From: Symbiodinium natans | Taxonomy: Eukaryota > Sar > Dinophyceae > Suessiales > Symbiodiniaceae | Direction of reading: 5' to 3' | Assembly: GCA_905221605.1 (NCBI GenBank) | Contig: CAJNDS010000554.1 | Location: forward strand, 1 to 64,000 | Length of the DNA: 64,000 nucleotides | Shown: in pieces, positions 22,741-33,404 of the stretch | How the letters are laid out: each line of letters starts with the position of its first letter | Numbering within the stretch: the first letter of the stretch is position 1 | The notes under the pieces: model-generated | Told to the model about the DNA's origin: nothing | The model's input: the letters and a program-made list of their open reading frames with translations, nothing else | Databases searched by the model: none | Program-made: the position numbers and the translations under genes

Positions 22741-23275
22741 TGTAGGTTGTAGAAGGCTTGGAGGGCTTCCAGGGCGTTTAGGAGTGGAGTTTAGGGCACA
22801 GAGAGGCTGTGTGACGTAGAAATCTTGGTTCCGCTGAGCTTCGGACCCCGAGCCCCTAAACCCTAGCCCTAAACCCTAAACCCTACTTTCGCTCTAACCC
22901 CAAAAAATCCCCGAAGCTCCTGGCTCCCTGTCCTAAGCTCAAACCTGCTCTCATCCTGCACACCGACCTCGCGAAAGGTTTATGGTTTGGGGTTTAGGAT
23001 GAGGGTTTAGGAGTAGGGTTTAGGGTTTAGGGTTTAGGGTTTAGGGTTTAGGGTTTAGGGTTTAGGGCTTAGGGTTTAGGGTTTAGGGTTTAGGGCTTAG
23101 GGCTTAGGGTTTAGGGTTTAGGGTTTAGGGTTTAGGGTGTTAGGGGTAGGTTCTACGCAGGCCCTGAACCTCAACAAGCAGGGTTTAGGGTTTAGGGTTT
23201 GGGGTTTGGGGTTTAAGGTTTAGGGTTTAGGGTTTAGGGTTTAGGGTTTAGGGTTTAGGGTTCAGGGCAGCTCAG

Positions 23276-23315
23276 GTGAACGTTTTCCACACCATGAGCT
23301 TCCTGCTGAAGTTCA
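23276..23315 (+). CDS. D2 exon: VNVFHTMSFLL
   Basis: The exon encodes VNVFHTMSFLLKF plus A. The acceptor is CTCAG|G and the donor is GC. TTTAGGG repeats run right up to the acceptor region, so here the usual CCCTAAA block is missing on the left. Confidence 0.88.
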
Positions 23316-23724
23316 GCGACTTGCCTTCATGGAAAACTCTTGCGACAAGGTGGGCGTTGAAAAGTATCTTTGTTTCGTACTGTGGCTGTGTGTGCTTGCC
23401 ACTTTGGGGCCACAGAGAGTCAGGACTGTACGTGATCGTCCCATTTGGGGTCCCCGCTACAGGGGATTACAAGTGAATTTGAGAGCTGACTCACACACAG
23501 GTTCCTGTTGAGCATCGTAGGGTTAGGCAGGAAGAGTGCGAGCTACCGCAGCAACCCTTAGCCCCCAAATCCTGAAACGCTGAAACCCTAAACCCTAAAC
23601 CCTGAAACGCTGAAACCCTAAACCCTAAACACCCTAAACCCTAAACCCTCGACCGGACCCCCAATCCCGCAACCACCCAACCCCTGGAAGCCTTTGGAAG
23701 CCCTCATGCCTTACAGGGTTGGGA

Positions 23725-23812
23725 CAGGTTTGAGGGTTTGAGGGTTTGAGGGTTTGAGGGTTTGAGGGTTTGAGGGTTTGAGGGTTTGAGGGTTTGAGGG
23801 TTTGAGGGTTTA
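23725..23812. repeat. TTTGAGGG (8-bp) array
   Basis: About eleven near-perfect copies of TTTGAGGG. It produces repetitive reading frames on the minus strand that are not genes. Confidence 0.95.
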
Positions 23813-24524
23813 CGCGTGCCCAAATAGCACCCCAACATAGGGTCTTGATAATTCCCAATCATCACTCCTTGTAAAACCCCCAAAACCCCGTAGCCTCCAA
23901 CCCAAAATCCAAAAGAAACCCAGGCCTCAACTCCCTCAACCCTTACTCCCCATAAAGCCCGCAACCTTAAACGCCTCAACCTTGGGCTGCTCCATACTAG
24001 CACTCCTCAATAGGGATTGCAACTACCCCCTACTGCAATCCCTAAACCCTACCTAGAACATCTTTTTGTTTCTACACTTCTTGGGTTGCTCAGAAAAGCC
24101 AGGTTTCTTTCGGAGAAACCCGGTTTTTCCCTAGCAGGCTTCTCATGACGGGAAAACACGGGTAAACTACGGGAAAGTACGGGCAAATTGCGGCGAAAAT
24201 ACGGGTCAAAATCCCCAGAACCCAGTTGAAAAACATCAGGTCATTCCCGCAAGACGAGGAAAAACCAGGTCCTTCGTTTTCAACCCACACAAGAAAGTAG
24301 GTTTAAGATTTAGAAGGTAACCCCTAAACCCTATAAAAGGACTACTAGTATAAGGGGGAACATCCCAACCTCAACCCCCTGAAACCCTAAACCCTCAACC
24401 CTGAAACCCTCAACCCTAAAACCCTAAACCCTAAACCTTAAACCCTAAACCCTAATTCCTAAACCCTAAACCCTAAACCCTCAACTCTCAACCCTAAACC
24501 CTCAACCCCTAAAAGCCGACCGAG

Positions 24525-24572
24525 GTCAGCCCCTCCGCGAGGCCGTGGCCAGCGGCAAGGTGGACCTTCAAG
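24525..24572 (+). CDS. D2 exon: GKVDLQ strand
   Basis: After Ser formed across the junction the exon encodes QPLREAVASGKVDLQ. It is 48 nt as in D1, with a GT donor and phase 1. Confidence 0.87.
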
Positions 24573-24883
24573 GTCCTCCGCGTGCGCGATTCGGGGTTTA
24601 GGGTTTAGGGTTTAGGGCTTAGGGTTCCGGGTTTAGGGTTTAGGGTTTAGGGTTTAGGGTTAGGGCTTATGGCTTGGGGCTTAGGAAAACGTTTAGGGTT
24701 GAGGGTGGGTTGAGGGTTTAGTGTTTAGGGCTTGCTCGAACGCATGGGCCTTTGAGGGAGGGTCTCGCCTCTGGTCGCAGCCTAAACCCTAAGCCCTAAA
24801 CCGAAACTCTAAAACCTGAACCGTGAACCCTAAACCCCAACCCCTAAACCCCAAACCCTAAACCCTAAACCCGAAGCCGACAG

Positions 24884-24945
24884 GTGCCGTCTACCACCTG
24901 GAGACTGGTCGAGTGGAATTCCTGGGCCACAACCCAGAGCAGTCT
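24884..24945 (+). CDS. D2 exon: last strand, YHLETGRVEFLG
   Basis: The exon encodes AVYHLETGRVEFLGHN then PEQS. The GC donor after Ser gives phase 0, which fits the linker exon at 26009. Confidence 0.88.
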
Positions 24946-26008
24946 GCGCCCAGCCGTGGGGTTAAGTTAGGGTTTAGGGCTTGGGGTTTAGGGTTTAGGG
25001 TTCAGGGTTCAGGGCTTAGGGTTTAGGGTTTAGGCTTTAGGGCCTTAGCTGTTTAGGATTGAGGTGCTTCCTTGAAGGCGCGCGAAGAGCAAGAGCGGGG
25101 TGATGAGTGCCTCAAAAAAGAACGACCAGAAGCGCGCAGAGTATATCTAGAGCACCCTACACGTTAAGCCCTAAACCCCAAACCCCTAACCCTAAACCCT
25201 ACAAGGCGCCCCCAACACTCACTACCCCGGAATTTGATTGTGTGAATTTGATTGTGTGGTCTAGGGCTTCCTTTCGGTGGTGGGGTTCAGGGTTGAAGTT
25301 TGTTAGGGTTTAGGGTTTAGGGCTTGGGGTTTTGGGTTTAGGGTTTAGGGTTTCGGGCTTGGGGTTTTGGCTTTATAGGGTTTAGGGTTTCGGGCTTGGG
25401 GTTTAGGGTTTAGGGTTAAGGTTTTGGGGATGGACAGTGGTTGTATTGCTCAGAAGAATCGCCTGGCTGGCGCTAGAAGAGCTCAATGGTCTACGCTGGG
25501 CAGTCTTACGCGGCGCCGACACGGGCCATCGAATAAGCCTCGAGGGTTTAGGGTTTAGGGTTTAGGGTTTAGGGTTTAGGGTTTAGGGTTTATAAGGTTT
25601 AGGGTTTAGGGTTTAGGGTTTAGGGTTTAGGGTCAGGTGAACCCTGCTTCGCGCGGAGCTGGCCGCGCTGCTTGTTTGGGATACAAATCCAGTTCTGCTT
25701 ACCCGGAGCCTGCAAGTTTCGAGGAAAGCTCCCAGGGCTCCCCCTGATATACCCTAAGCCCTGCCCAAAGCCACGCACCAGTCCTATGCCCTGAACCCTT
25801 CAGTAGCCCTTAGACCCTCATAACAGGGACATGACCGGAAAGATTTGGCGTTGGCTTCCGCGACGTGCGCCCTAAGTCCCGAACACTGAACTCAACATAT
25901 TACGGCCCCACCGCTTCTCAAGCTCCTCCTAAAAGAGTCATAAGCCAAAACCCTGAACCCTAAACCCTAAACCCTAAACCCTAAACCCCCCGATTTCCCG
26001 TGCTCTAG

Positions 26009-26086
26009 GTGCTCTTGGCCTCCACATCCTCGCTGCCGCCCTCCATGGACCAGGCCCTGCGCAGCGCTTCCGTACGGACCCCGCAG
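26009..26086 (+). CDS. Linker exon D2-D3 with SLPPSM motif
   Basis: In phase with the D2 end, the exon encodes VLLASTSSLPPSMDQALR and a short tail. It parallels QAELLSDASAAIPPSM after D1 and DKLVQTSASLPPSM after D4. A GA donor is inferred at its end; the exact end is uncertain. Confidence 0.75.
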
Positions 26087-26614
26087 GACGCACACTCGGC
26101 TAGGGTTTCGGGTTTAGGGTTTCGGGTTTGGGGTTTCGGGTTTAGGGTTTGGGGTTTAGGGTTTGGGGTTTAGGGTTTTGGGTTTAGGGTTTGTTTAGGG
26201 TTTTATTAGGGTTTAGGGTTTAGGGTTAGGTGTTTGGTTTTTAGGGGTTTAGGGTTTAGGGTTTAATTAGGGTTAAGGGTTCAGGGTCAGGTGTTTTTCT
26301 TTTAATTAGGGGTTTTGGGTTTAGGGTTTAGTGTTTAGGGTTTACTTAGGGTTTAGGTTTAGGGTTAGGTGTTTAGTTTTTTGGGGTTTAGGGTTTAGGG
26401 TTAGGTGTCTAGGTTAGGGTTTAGGGCTCGGGGTTACGGGAGGGATTAGGGTTCTCGGTTCGGGGCATCATGAGCCCTCGACAGGAGTCTATGGCTGTAA
26501 CAGTCCAGGGACCCTAAACCCTAAACCCTAAAACTGAAGCTCATCCTAAACTCTAAACCCTAAACCTCAAACCCTCAACCAACCCTATACGCCTAAGTGG
26601 GAGCCCTCTACCAG

Positions 26615-26644
26615 GATCCCCAGATGGAGCCGGAGGCAGCGCCT
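26615..26644 (+). CDS. Possible linker exon D2-D3, second part
   Basis: The island after CCAG encodes DPQMEPEAAP in phase 0 and ends at a GC donor, followed by TTTAGGG repeats. It has no recognisable family motif; phase and flanking repeats are its only support. Confidence 0.5.
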
Positions 26645-26821
26645 GCGTTTTTCGGGCTTAGGGTTTAGGGTTGAGGGTTTAGGGTTTAGAGTGCTAGCTA
26701 AAGGGTCGGTGTGATTTTCCTTTTTTTGCGTTGGTGGAAGATTTCTTTCAGAGGCATTGCCGGCAGTGTTTGCTTCCTGCGGGCGTTGAATCAGTCTGTG
26801 ATGTGACAGCCTTCCACCTTT

Positions 26822-26932
26822 CCCAGAGGGTCCATTTGTAATACTATTATGGAATTAGGTACCCCAAAACCCTATTCAGTATGGTTTTGGGGTACCTAAT
26901 TCCATAATAGTAATACAAATGGACCCTCTGGG
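26822..26932. mobile_element. MITE-like palindrome, family B
   Basis: A second copy of the palindrome at 4138, better preserved (CCCAGAGGGTCCATTTG and CAAATGGACCCTCTGGG). Confidence 0.9.
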
Positions 26933-27135
26933 TTTTATTCACTACACAGTCTCTCTAATCCACAATTTCCTCAGTACCTTCCCGCAAAGCCCTGAAGTAG
27001 CTTGTTGGGTATATTGAAGGTTGATGATTTAGAGGCTAGGATCCTTTTTCCGGTGGTGCCGGAGGCCTCAGAACCCCCGAATCCACGAAAACCCACCCTC
27101 CCCCCCCGTCCCCTCGCTCAAGAGAAGCAAGAAAG

Positions 27136-27169
27136 GCAGCGCTGAAGATCATGAAGGAGGGCAACGAGC
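27136..27169 (+). CDS. D3 exon: AALKIMKEGNE
   Basis: The exon encodes AALKIMKEGNE plus C, the N-terminal beta-CA helix with the KEGN signature. The intron sits inside the Arg codon, two codons later than in D2 and D4. The donor is GC. Confidence 0.85.
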
Positions 27170-27442
27170 GCCGCTTTCTCTGATCCTAGAGGTCGTGCAA
27201 TGGTCATCGACGTTGCCGTTGTCGTCCTAGCCCCTTTAGCACTCAAAAAACAACGAACTCCAAATATGTCCAAGAAGGAAGACACCCCCTTCAACTGAGC
27301 CACAGCGCGGAGTGCGCGCAGAGGTTTCGCAGCTAGGCTATCCGGATGTATACAGAATGTCACGTCAGTGCCAGAGATCGTCTGGCGTTAGCTCCGTCAA
27401 TGCGCACCATCCCATGCCCGAAGCCCAAAATCCTAGACCCTA

Positions 27443-27572
27443 CTTGGAGGTTCATGGGTACTTCTAACCCCAATGATAAGTCTACTAATATAACCCACTT
27501 ACAGGACTTCGGGTCCTCATTCTAGTCACAGCTAGAATTGGGGTTATAACTAAGTACCCTCAACCTCCTAAG
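27443..27572. mobile_element. MITE-like element, family A
   Basis: The left end is CTTGGAGGTTCATGGGTACTT and the right end AAGTACCCTCAACCTCCTAAG, slightly diverged. It lies between two D3 exons. Confidence 0.8.
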
Positions 27573-27659
27573 GGACTACCTAATAAACCCTAAACCCTAA
27601 ACCCTAAACCGTAAGCCCTAAACCCTAAACCTGGGATACTCCTTTTCAACTTTCCAAAG

Positions 27660-27707
27660 GTTTCGTCGCTGGCAAGCCCATGGCTGGGAAGTTCGATGCA
27701 GAGATGC
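27660..27707 (+). CDS. D3 exon: RFVAGKP
   Basis: It opens with GT (completing Arg) and encodes FVAGKPMAGKFDAEM. The end at C before a GC donor was chosen because C plus GT of the next exon gives Arg and restores the MRKAL motif seen in D2. Confidence 0.83.
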
Positions 27708-28137
27708 GCCACTCAGCGTGGAACATTTCAGGGGATTAGGGTTTAGCGTTTAGGGTTTGGGGTTTAGGGTTTAAGGTATTTAGGGTTTAGGGTTTAGGGA
27801 TAACAGGGTTTGGGGTCTAAAGGGTGTAGGGTTTAGGGTTTATGGACGCAACACCCTTTGGAATCTACAGCTTCAGGTTTCGGGTTTGGGGCGTATGATT
27901 AGGGTTAGGGGTCTAGGATTGAGGCTTCAGAGTGCTCTGCCTGGGAGCTTCAGCTGTTAGCCTCCAACCCACCAAGGAGCTACGTTGGAGCCTTCAGGTA
28001 AGCCGTACACCCTAAACCCCAAACCCTAAACCCCGTTACACCCCTAAGCCCTGAACCCGGAACCCTAAACCCGAAACCCTATAGGCCCCGCTACACCCCT
28101 GAGCCCTAAACCCCGAGGCACCACGCCTTGAGCCAAG

Positions 28138-28175
28138 GTAAGGCCCTGGCGACTATTGGCCAAGCGCCCCACACG
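28138..28175 (+). CDS. D3 exon: KALATIGQAPHT
   Basis: The exon encodes KALATIGQAPHT and ends phase 0 at a GA donor. D2 splits this region differently, as MRKALVKS | GQAPHTAIVG. Confidence 0.84.
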
Positions 28176-28339
28176 GAGCCCTGGCGGTTTAGCGTTTCGG
28201 GTTTAGGGTTTAGGGCTTAGGGTTTAGGGCTGAGGTTGGCATGTTTCCGGTGCCGGGGTTCACGGTTCTGGGCTCGTTGCGGCCTTCCAAAGTACCCTTG
28301 AAGGGCGTCGAGGAACGGCCATCTCTTTCCAAGTCGGAA

Positions 28340-28430
28340 TGAGTACACAGTGCACTTTTGGGGATGCTGTAATCCCCAAAAGCAGTGAAAGTGTACACTG
28401 TTTTGGGGCTTGTGAACCTAGCAAGTCTGT
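28340..28430. mobile_element. Putative short mobile element, family J
   Basis: The segment with GTACAC ends and GGGGATGCTGTAATCCCC core is flanked by direct repeats of TTTCCAAGTCGG (about 28327 and 28431). A diverged copy lies at 54941-55030. Confidence 0.6.
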
Positions 28431-28730
28431 TTTCCAAGTCGGAGCAAGCCCAAAACGCTGGGTACCGAAGAAAGGGATCAACCCCTATTCACTTCCGGCT
28501 TCTGCCTAAGCCTGAGCCCGAAGAAGACATGATTCCGAAGCTTTCTGACATCAAAAGGGCCCTTAGGAACGAGGCGTATATATTTGCGCAAGTATTTCCC
28601 AAAATAGCGGACCGCCTTATACACCCCCCCCCCCCAAAGAAAAATGACATACACATTCTGAGAACTCGCAAAACGAACCTTTACTTTTAGGAAACCCTTT
28701 TGTTCGTCTCTTATTGTTTGCATTGCCTGG

Positions 28731-28837
28731 GTTTTGGAGTACTATACTTTAATACTTTTTTTGGTTCTGGGTTCCTATTATAGCTACTTATACGTAAAAA
28801 GTGTATACTTTTTTCCAGGGTCTACTCCAAAGCTAAG
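28731..28837. mobile_element. MITE-like element, family E
   Basis: The ends GTTTTGGAGTACTATACTT and CTACTCCAAAGC flank a core with GTATAAGTAGC-type inverted repeats. It is nearly identical over its whole length to 43310-43418. Confidence 0.85.
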
Positions 28838-28877
28838 TGCTTCATTTTTTATCTGGCACAGCAGCAGACTCCCCGAG

Positions 28878-28904
28878 GCCATCGTCGGCTGCGCCGACTC
28901 GCGC
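28878..28904 (+). CDS. D3 micro-exon: zinc motif AIVGCADSR (27 nt)
   Basis: The nine codons are exactly the zinc-site core AIVGCADSR, between a CCGAG acceptor and a GT donor. Both neighbours join in phase 0. Confidence 0.87.
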
Positions 28905-29400
28905 GTTGCTTTGGCACGACTTGGGATGACTCCTTGTCTACAGGGTTGGGCTTTGGGCTTAGGGTTTAGGGTTCAGGGTTTAGGGTTTAGGGTATAGGGT
29001 TGAGGGTTTAGGGTTTAGGGTGACTCCTTAAAGGCGATCGCTTTCGGATGGAAAGATCAAGAGCTCTCTTGGGCTTGAAATGAAAAGGCGCTTTGTTGGC
29101 TTGTTATGGATATCCGGCTTTCAAAATACCTCGGGAGAGTAGGCAGCACAAAACCAGTAGCATCCAAACAGCTCGAACACAAGATCGCCTTCGGCGATGG
29201 CTTGAGGTCCACAGTCACATTGGTCGTGGTTTGGCGGGCCTAGGATTTCACTTTCTGAAGCCCTAACCCCAAATCCCTGGACCCCCCAGAACCCGAGCCC
29301 CTCAAGCGAAGCTTCCCTTTAAGCCCTGCACTGTGAATTTCTGTCACAAACAGCGACTCTCCAGTTGAGGACTTGCCTCAGTTGCCGGGGCTTACTATTC

Positions 29401-29512
29401 TGGCTACAGCCCAGTGGTACGCTTTTGCCATTGTTTGATTCAAGGTTCCCTTCTAACGTAGCCAACCACAAAAAGGTGCCCCGATAATGACATGGCTAGT
29501 GGGCTACCAAGT
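29401..29512. mobile_element. MITE-like element, family D, diverged
   Basis: The left end is degenerate (TACAGCCCAGTGGTAC) and the right end is TAGTGGGCTACCAAG. Confidence 0.65.
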
Positions 29513-29749
29513 TATTTGTTTGTCCCAATCCCTCAAACCAAGCAGGGGTTGGTGTCATCGTTCGCTCTAGGTATTGAACCCAAAGTAGCTTAGCTGTCTC
29601 AGGGTCCGGGCGTACACCCCCGAAAGATGCCTCCTACGCCTATTGAAAATATGTCATGTTTTTCCATTTGAGAGGATCATGTTAGGAGTGTTTTTCGGAG
29701 GGTTGGTTCTAGGGGCCAATGTAGAAGTTTCTAAACATGTGTCAAAGAG

Positions 29750-29806
29750 GTTCCCCTCGAGCTCGTGTTTGACGTGCTGCCTGGCGACGTCTTTGTCATG
29801 CGAAAC
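29750..29806 (+). CDS. D3 exon: LVFDVLPGDVFVMRN
   Basis: The exon encodes VPLELVFDVLPGDVFVMRN. The open frame continues beyond it, but those codons do not fit the family. A GA donor after AAC lets the next exon supply AGNTVTHA. Confidence 0.87.
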
Positions 29807-30401
29807 GACACTCGGCACTGCATCGTCGGGTTTGGATTTCGGGTGAAGGTTTTTCCGTGTCTCTCAAATTTCACGAAAGCCTTTGTCGAGACGAGGAAGA
29901 AGGCCCAAACCCTACACCCTGATTCAAGAAGCCAACGCCGGCGCTAGGCCCTCACTGCTGCGTCAAACAAGCCCGACATTCGCCAAAACGCACATATCAA
30001 GGACAACATTTTAAACCCTGTGTGGGCTTGCGATGACCTACTATTGTTAGGGGCCTAGCGCAGATGGATCCTAAACCCTAATGCCTAAACCAGAAACTTA
30101 CGAGCCTTCAAACACTGGGATCATCGACCCTGTGCTACGAGAATCCTTACGGCGTTCCTTTGCACCATGAGCTATAGACAGGGTTCCCGAAGGAAACATA
30201 CACCCACAGAGCCCCGAAACTCATAAACCCTTCCACGGCCTATGAACCCTAAACCCTATATACCCTTAACCCTATAAGTCCTATAAACCCTACAATTTCC
30301 ATAAGCCCTATAAACCCTACAAAGCCCATAAACCCTCTAAGCCCTATAAACCTTAGACCCTGAACACTATAAACCCTAAACCCCTGTGGCGCCTATGCCA
30401 G

Positions 30402-30477
30402 GCAGGAAACACCGTGACGCATGCGCGGGGCAGCATCGTTGGCAGCCTCGAGTTCTGCAACCTGCCATGGCCAGAGG
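30402..30477 (+). CDS. D3 exon: AGNTVTHARGS and GSLEFC
   Basis: The exon encodes AGNTVTHARGSIVGSLEFC without the intron that the other units carry between HAE and G, then NLPWPE plus G to a GT donor. The NLPWPEG insert is unlike CTGKLG elsewhere. An earlier donor is possible but would break phase. Confidence 0.8.
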
Positions 30478-31662
30478 GTTCAGGGTTCAGGGTTTAGGGT
30501 TCAGGGTTTGGGGTATAGGGTTCCGGGTGAGGGTAGGCAAACCCCAAACCTTGTAAACCGAAAACCCGAGAAGCCTAAAGGTTCTGATGTTTGAGCCCAG
30601 AATATAAGCGGTGTGCAACGGGTACCCGTTTAAGGGCTCATACTCAGGGACCATGTAACCTAAACCCTAAACCCTAAACCCTAAAAACTACCCTCAAATT
30701 TCATGGTTTCCATGTGGAATTCAAGAAACTCGCGAACTTGGCCTCTTAGACCGTCACGGCTCTTGCATGCCTTCCATGTATGAAGCTTCGGATTGCAGAT
30801 GGTCAGTTCTCTAAATTATCTACGAAGTGCTTAGAACTCCCCAAAAAGTTAAATGTTCCTCCTTATAAGGGTAATACAGGGATTAATAAGGGTAATGCAG
30901 GGATTATCGTTTTTTTTGGGGGGGTAAGCAAATAGTAGTTATGGTCCCTTTTGGGTGTCCTAAAAAAGAGGGTCCGCCGTAGAATCAGAATCCCCCGAAA
31001 GGACCGTATTTAGAAAGATGACCATATTCAATACTAAAGCCTATGCCCCGGGATGTTCCCCCCTTATACTACCAATCCTTAGTCGGGATAAACCCTAAAC
31101 CCTAAACCCTAAACCCTAAACCCTAAACCCTAAACCCTCAACCCTAAACCCTAAATGCCCTAAGCCCTCTTGAAGGCCACGGAGGTTGAGTCGAGATGGT
31201 TTTGCGGCGGGTCTTGTTGGAAGGCTTTAGGGTGCCCTGTAAGAGGCCCGAGCTCTAACCCCCTTACGAAGCCCCTGCCAAGCCCCTAATTCAGGGTTTA
31301 GGGTTTAGGGTTTAGGGTTTAGGGTAATTTAGGGTTTAGGGTTTCGGGTTTAGGGTGCAGGCTTTAGTACAGGCTACCAAGCTCCTAAGCCTGAAAAAAA
31401 TTTGCCAAAACCCGACCCTAAACCTTCTAAACCCTTTTTTCAAACAAAAAACACGCTTGGTTGAGTAGGGTGCCCAAAGAGCCCCAGTACCCCTAACTCA
31501 TCTAGGAATCCTTCATATGATTCAAGGCCTATTCCTCCAAACCCCTAACCCTAAACCCCAAACCCTAAACCCTAAACCCTAAACCCTAAACCCTAAACCC
31601 TAAACCCTAAACCCTAAACCCTAAACCCTAAACTAAAGGAGTATTGGAGCTCGTGACCAAAG

Positions 31663-31696
31663 GCACCGCAGCTCTGAAGACTCGCTTCGTGCTGGT
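31663..31696 (+). CDS. D3 exon: TAALKTRFVL
   Basis: The exon encodes TAALKTRFVL plus GT of a Val codon, the strand before GHTAC. The GC donor inside the Val codon is shifted two bases from the intron position used by D1, D2 and D4. Confidence 0.8.
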
Positions 31697-32090
31697 GCAC
31701 CTTGGCTTCTTAGGGACTGGGTAGGGTTTAGGGTTTAAGGTTTAGGGTTTAGGGCGTCTCGCCGCGCCGCGGCAGTAGATGGCATGCGGAGATGGCGCCC
31801 CAACACACCCAGGGGGTGTGAGGGGGCGGCATATGTCGCGGCGGCGTATATTGAAGTTGGAGCCACCACAACCAGAAAGGTTGGGCTGTTTTATTTTTCC
31901 CACCCCCTGCTTACGCAGGCATCCACCCAACTTTTCTCCTTTTAGGGTTTCGGGCTAACGCCCTAAATTCCCACTTCCCACCCCAATCCTTTGAACGGTT
32001 GGGTAGGACACTTCCACCCTCATCCTTTGAACGGGTCAGGGTTTTCAAAACAGACCCAGAAAACAGACCGGCGGCCCTTATCTCCGGGAA

Positions 32091-32345
32091 GGGGGGGGGG
32101 GAGGGGGAGGGGGGGGAGGGGGGGGGGGGGAGGGGGAGGGGGGGGGAGGGGCGGGGAGGGGGGGGGGGGGGGGAGGGGGGGGAGGGGGGGGGGAGGGGGG
32201 GGGGGAGGGGGGGGGAGAGGGGGGGGGAGGGGGGGGGAGGGGGGGGGCGGGGGGGGGGGGGGGGGGGGGAGGGGGGGGAGGGGGGGGCAGGGGGGGCAGG
32301 GGGGGGAGGGGTGGGAGGGGGGGGAGGGGGGGGGCGGGCCAGGGG
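32091..32345. repeat. 250-nt G-rich tract (G runs broken by single A or C)
   Basis: Nearly pure G with sparse A. It yields Gly- and Pro-rich frames in all readings. Strong G-quadruplex potential is expected. Length and exact base calls in such a run may be unreliable. Confidence 0.9.
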
Positions 32346-33116
32346 GCGAGGGGGCAGGGCCTGCCAAACCACATTCGGAGTGGGTTTTGAGCAATCGCCC
32401 AGGCTGACCTGCCTTGCGGCCCCCCTGGTCCCTGAACACGTTTCGGCAGGGGCCCGGCACCAGGGGGCTTCATGGGGGGGCGACGGCGGGGCGGGGTCAG
32501 GGCACAAAAAACCGCACTCGGCTTTGCAGCCCCTCTGGTCCTGAACACGCTCCGCCAGGGCCCGGCACCAGGGGGCTCCGGAGGGGGGCCCAGGGACGAC
32601 CTGCAGAAGCCACTTTTGGTATTGCCTAACAGGTCGCCAGGTTTAGGGTTTCTTAATACTTGAGAATCGGAGAAGGGGGGCGGGGTACCCCAGGCGGGGT
32701 ACTGCACCGGCACTGGAGGTGCAGCTCACGCTCAACACAACTCTTTAGGCTTGCATAGTAACTCCAAGCGATGGTGTTAATCGCTGTCGGGTGTAGTGCT
32801 GGGTCCAGGCACCCTGAAAAGGGTGGGTACGGCCTAAGCAGGCCTGGGTGGGAATTTCAGGGTTCAGGGTTTAGGGTTTAGGGTTTTTTTATAGAATACT
32901 ATATATAAAACTTTTTGAGGCTAGGGTATGCAGCACCTTGGCTTTCAAGAGCAGCTCATGGGCTTTTCAGGGTCCAGGGTTTTAGGGGGTTTGGGGTTCT
33001 GGGTTTCAGGCTTTTTGGGTTTTAGGGTTTAGGGATTTTAGGGTCTAGGTGTTTTAGGGTTAAGGGTTTCAGGGTTTAGGATTTCAGGTTTTGCGTTTTG
33101 GGGTTTTAGGGGATTT

Positions 33117-33404
33117 AGTTGCCACGGAAGCCCTGATGCAGGGTCTCCTGCGCCAGACAGCGCCGTTGGCGCAGCACTGCAAGCGACAAACCATCTTCCC
33201 TGATTCCTTGCAGCTGGCCTTGCAGTTGCGTGAGGAGCTATGGGACCGCATGGCTTGCGGAGTTTTCACCCGAGTATATGGCCCGCAGCCTGCCGAGCCA
33301 GATGAGTGGGAGAAAAAGAACCGCGAGGAATGTCGCCAGAACGTGAACGAGCTGCGCGACATCTACGAGAAGGGCCCAGGGTCCGAAGCAGAAGAGGCCA
33401 TCTT
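33117..33404 (+). CDS. Coding-looking island of unknown family inside a D3 intron
   Basis: About 96 open codons with balanced, non-repetitive composition lie between two G-strand repeat blocks. The peptide contains LQLALQLREELWDRM, DEWEKKNREECRQN and a charged helical tail, and ends at CTTAG just before TTTAGGG repeats. An AG precedes it (TTTAG|TTG). It is not part of beta-CA and lies in the intron between 31696 and 34132. It may be an exon of another transcript, a captured gene fragment or a retrocopy. Confidence 0.5.

Larger units (their letters stand above)
12936..24945 (+). other. Beta-CA unit D2, complete
   Basis: Fourteen exons, about 663 coding nt (221 residues), run from ALEMLKE to the EFLGHN strand. 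The zinc-ligand Cys codon is split by an intron: T at 14820 and GT at 16033-16034 together give TGT, followed by the Ala-Asp-Ser-Arg codons. The second zinc motif GHTKC is in 20665-20755. Several intron positions are absent from D1 and D4: inside the Cys codon, between Pro and Gly of the MPG turn, and between Thr and Gly of CTGK. Confidence 0.88.

Noticed and set aside
23634-24003. Minus-strand frames with NPQTLKPS repeats
   Set aside because: They are translations of the TTTGAGGG array.
25088-25145. Possible exon starting AREEQERGDECL after GAAG
   Set aside because: Phase would allow it, but D2 joins directly to the SLPPSM linker at 26009 in the way other units do, and the island lacks any family motif.
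28385-28723. Frames of 60-101 codons on both strands
   Set aside because: They overlap the putative family J element and plain intron sequence, and no recognised domain is present.
31911-32713. Long Pro-rich and Gly-rich reading frames on both strands
   Set aside because: They come from the G-rich tract at 32091-32345, which keeps all frames open. No motif or normal composition is present.
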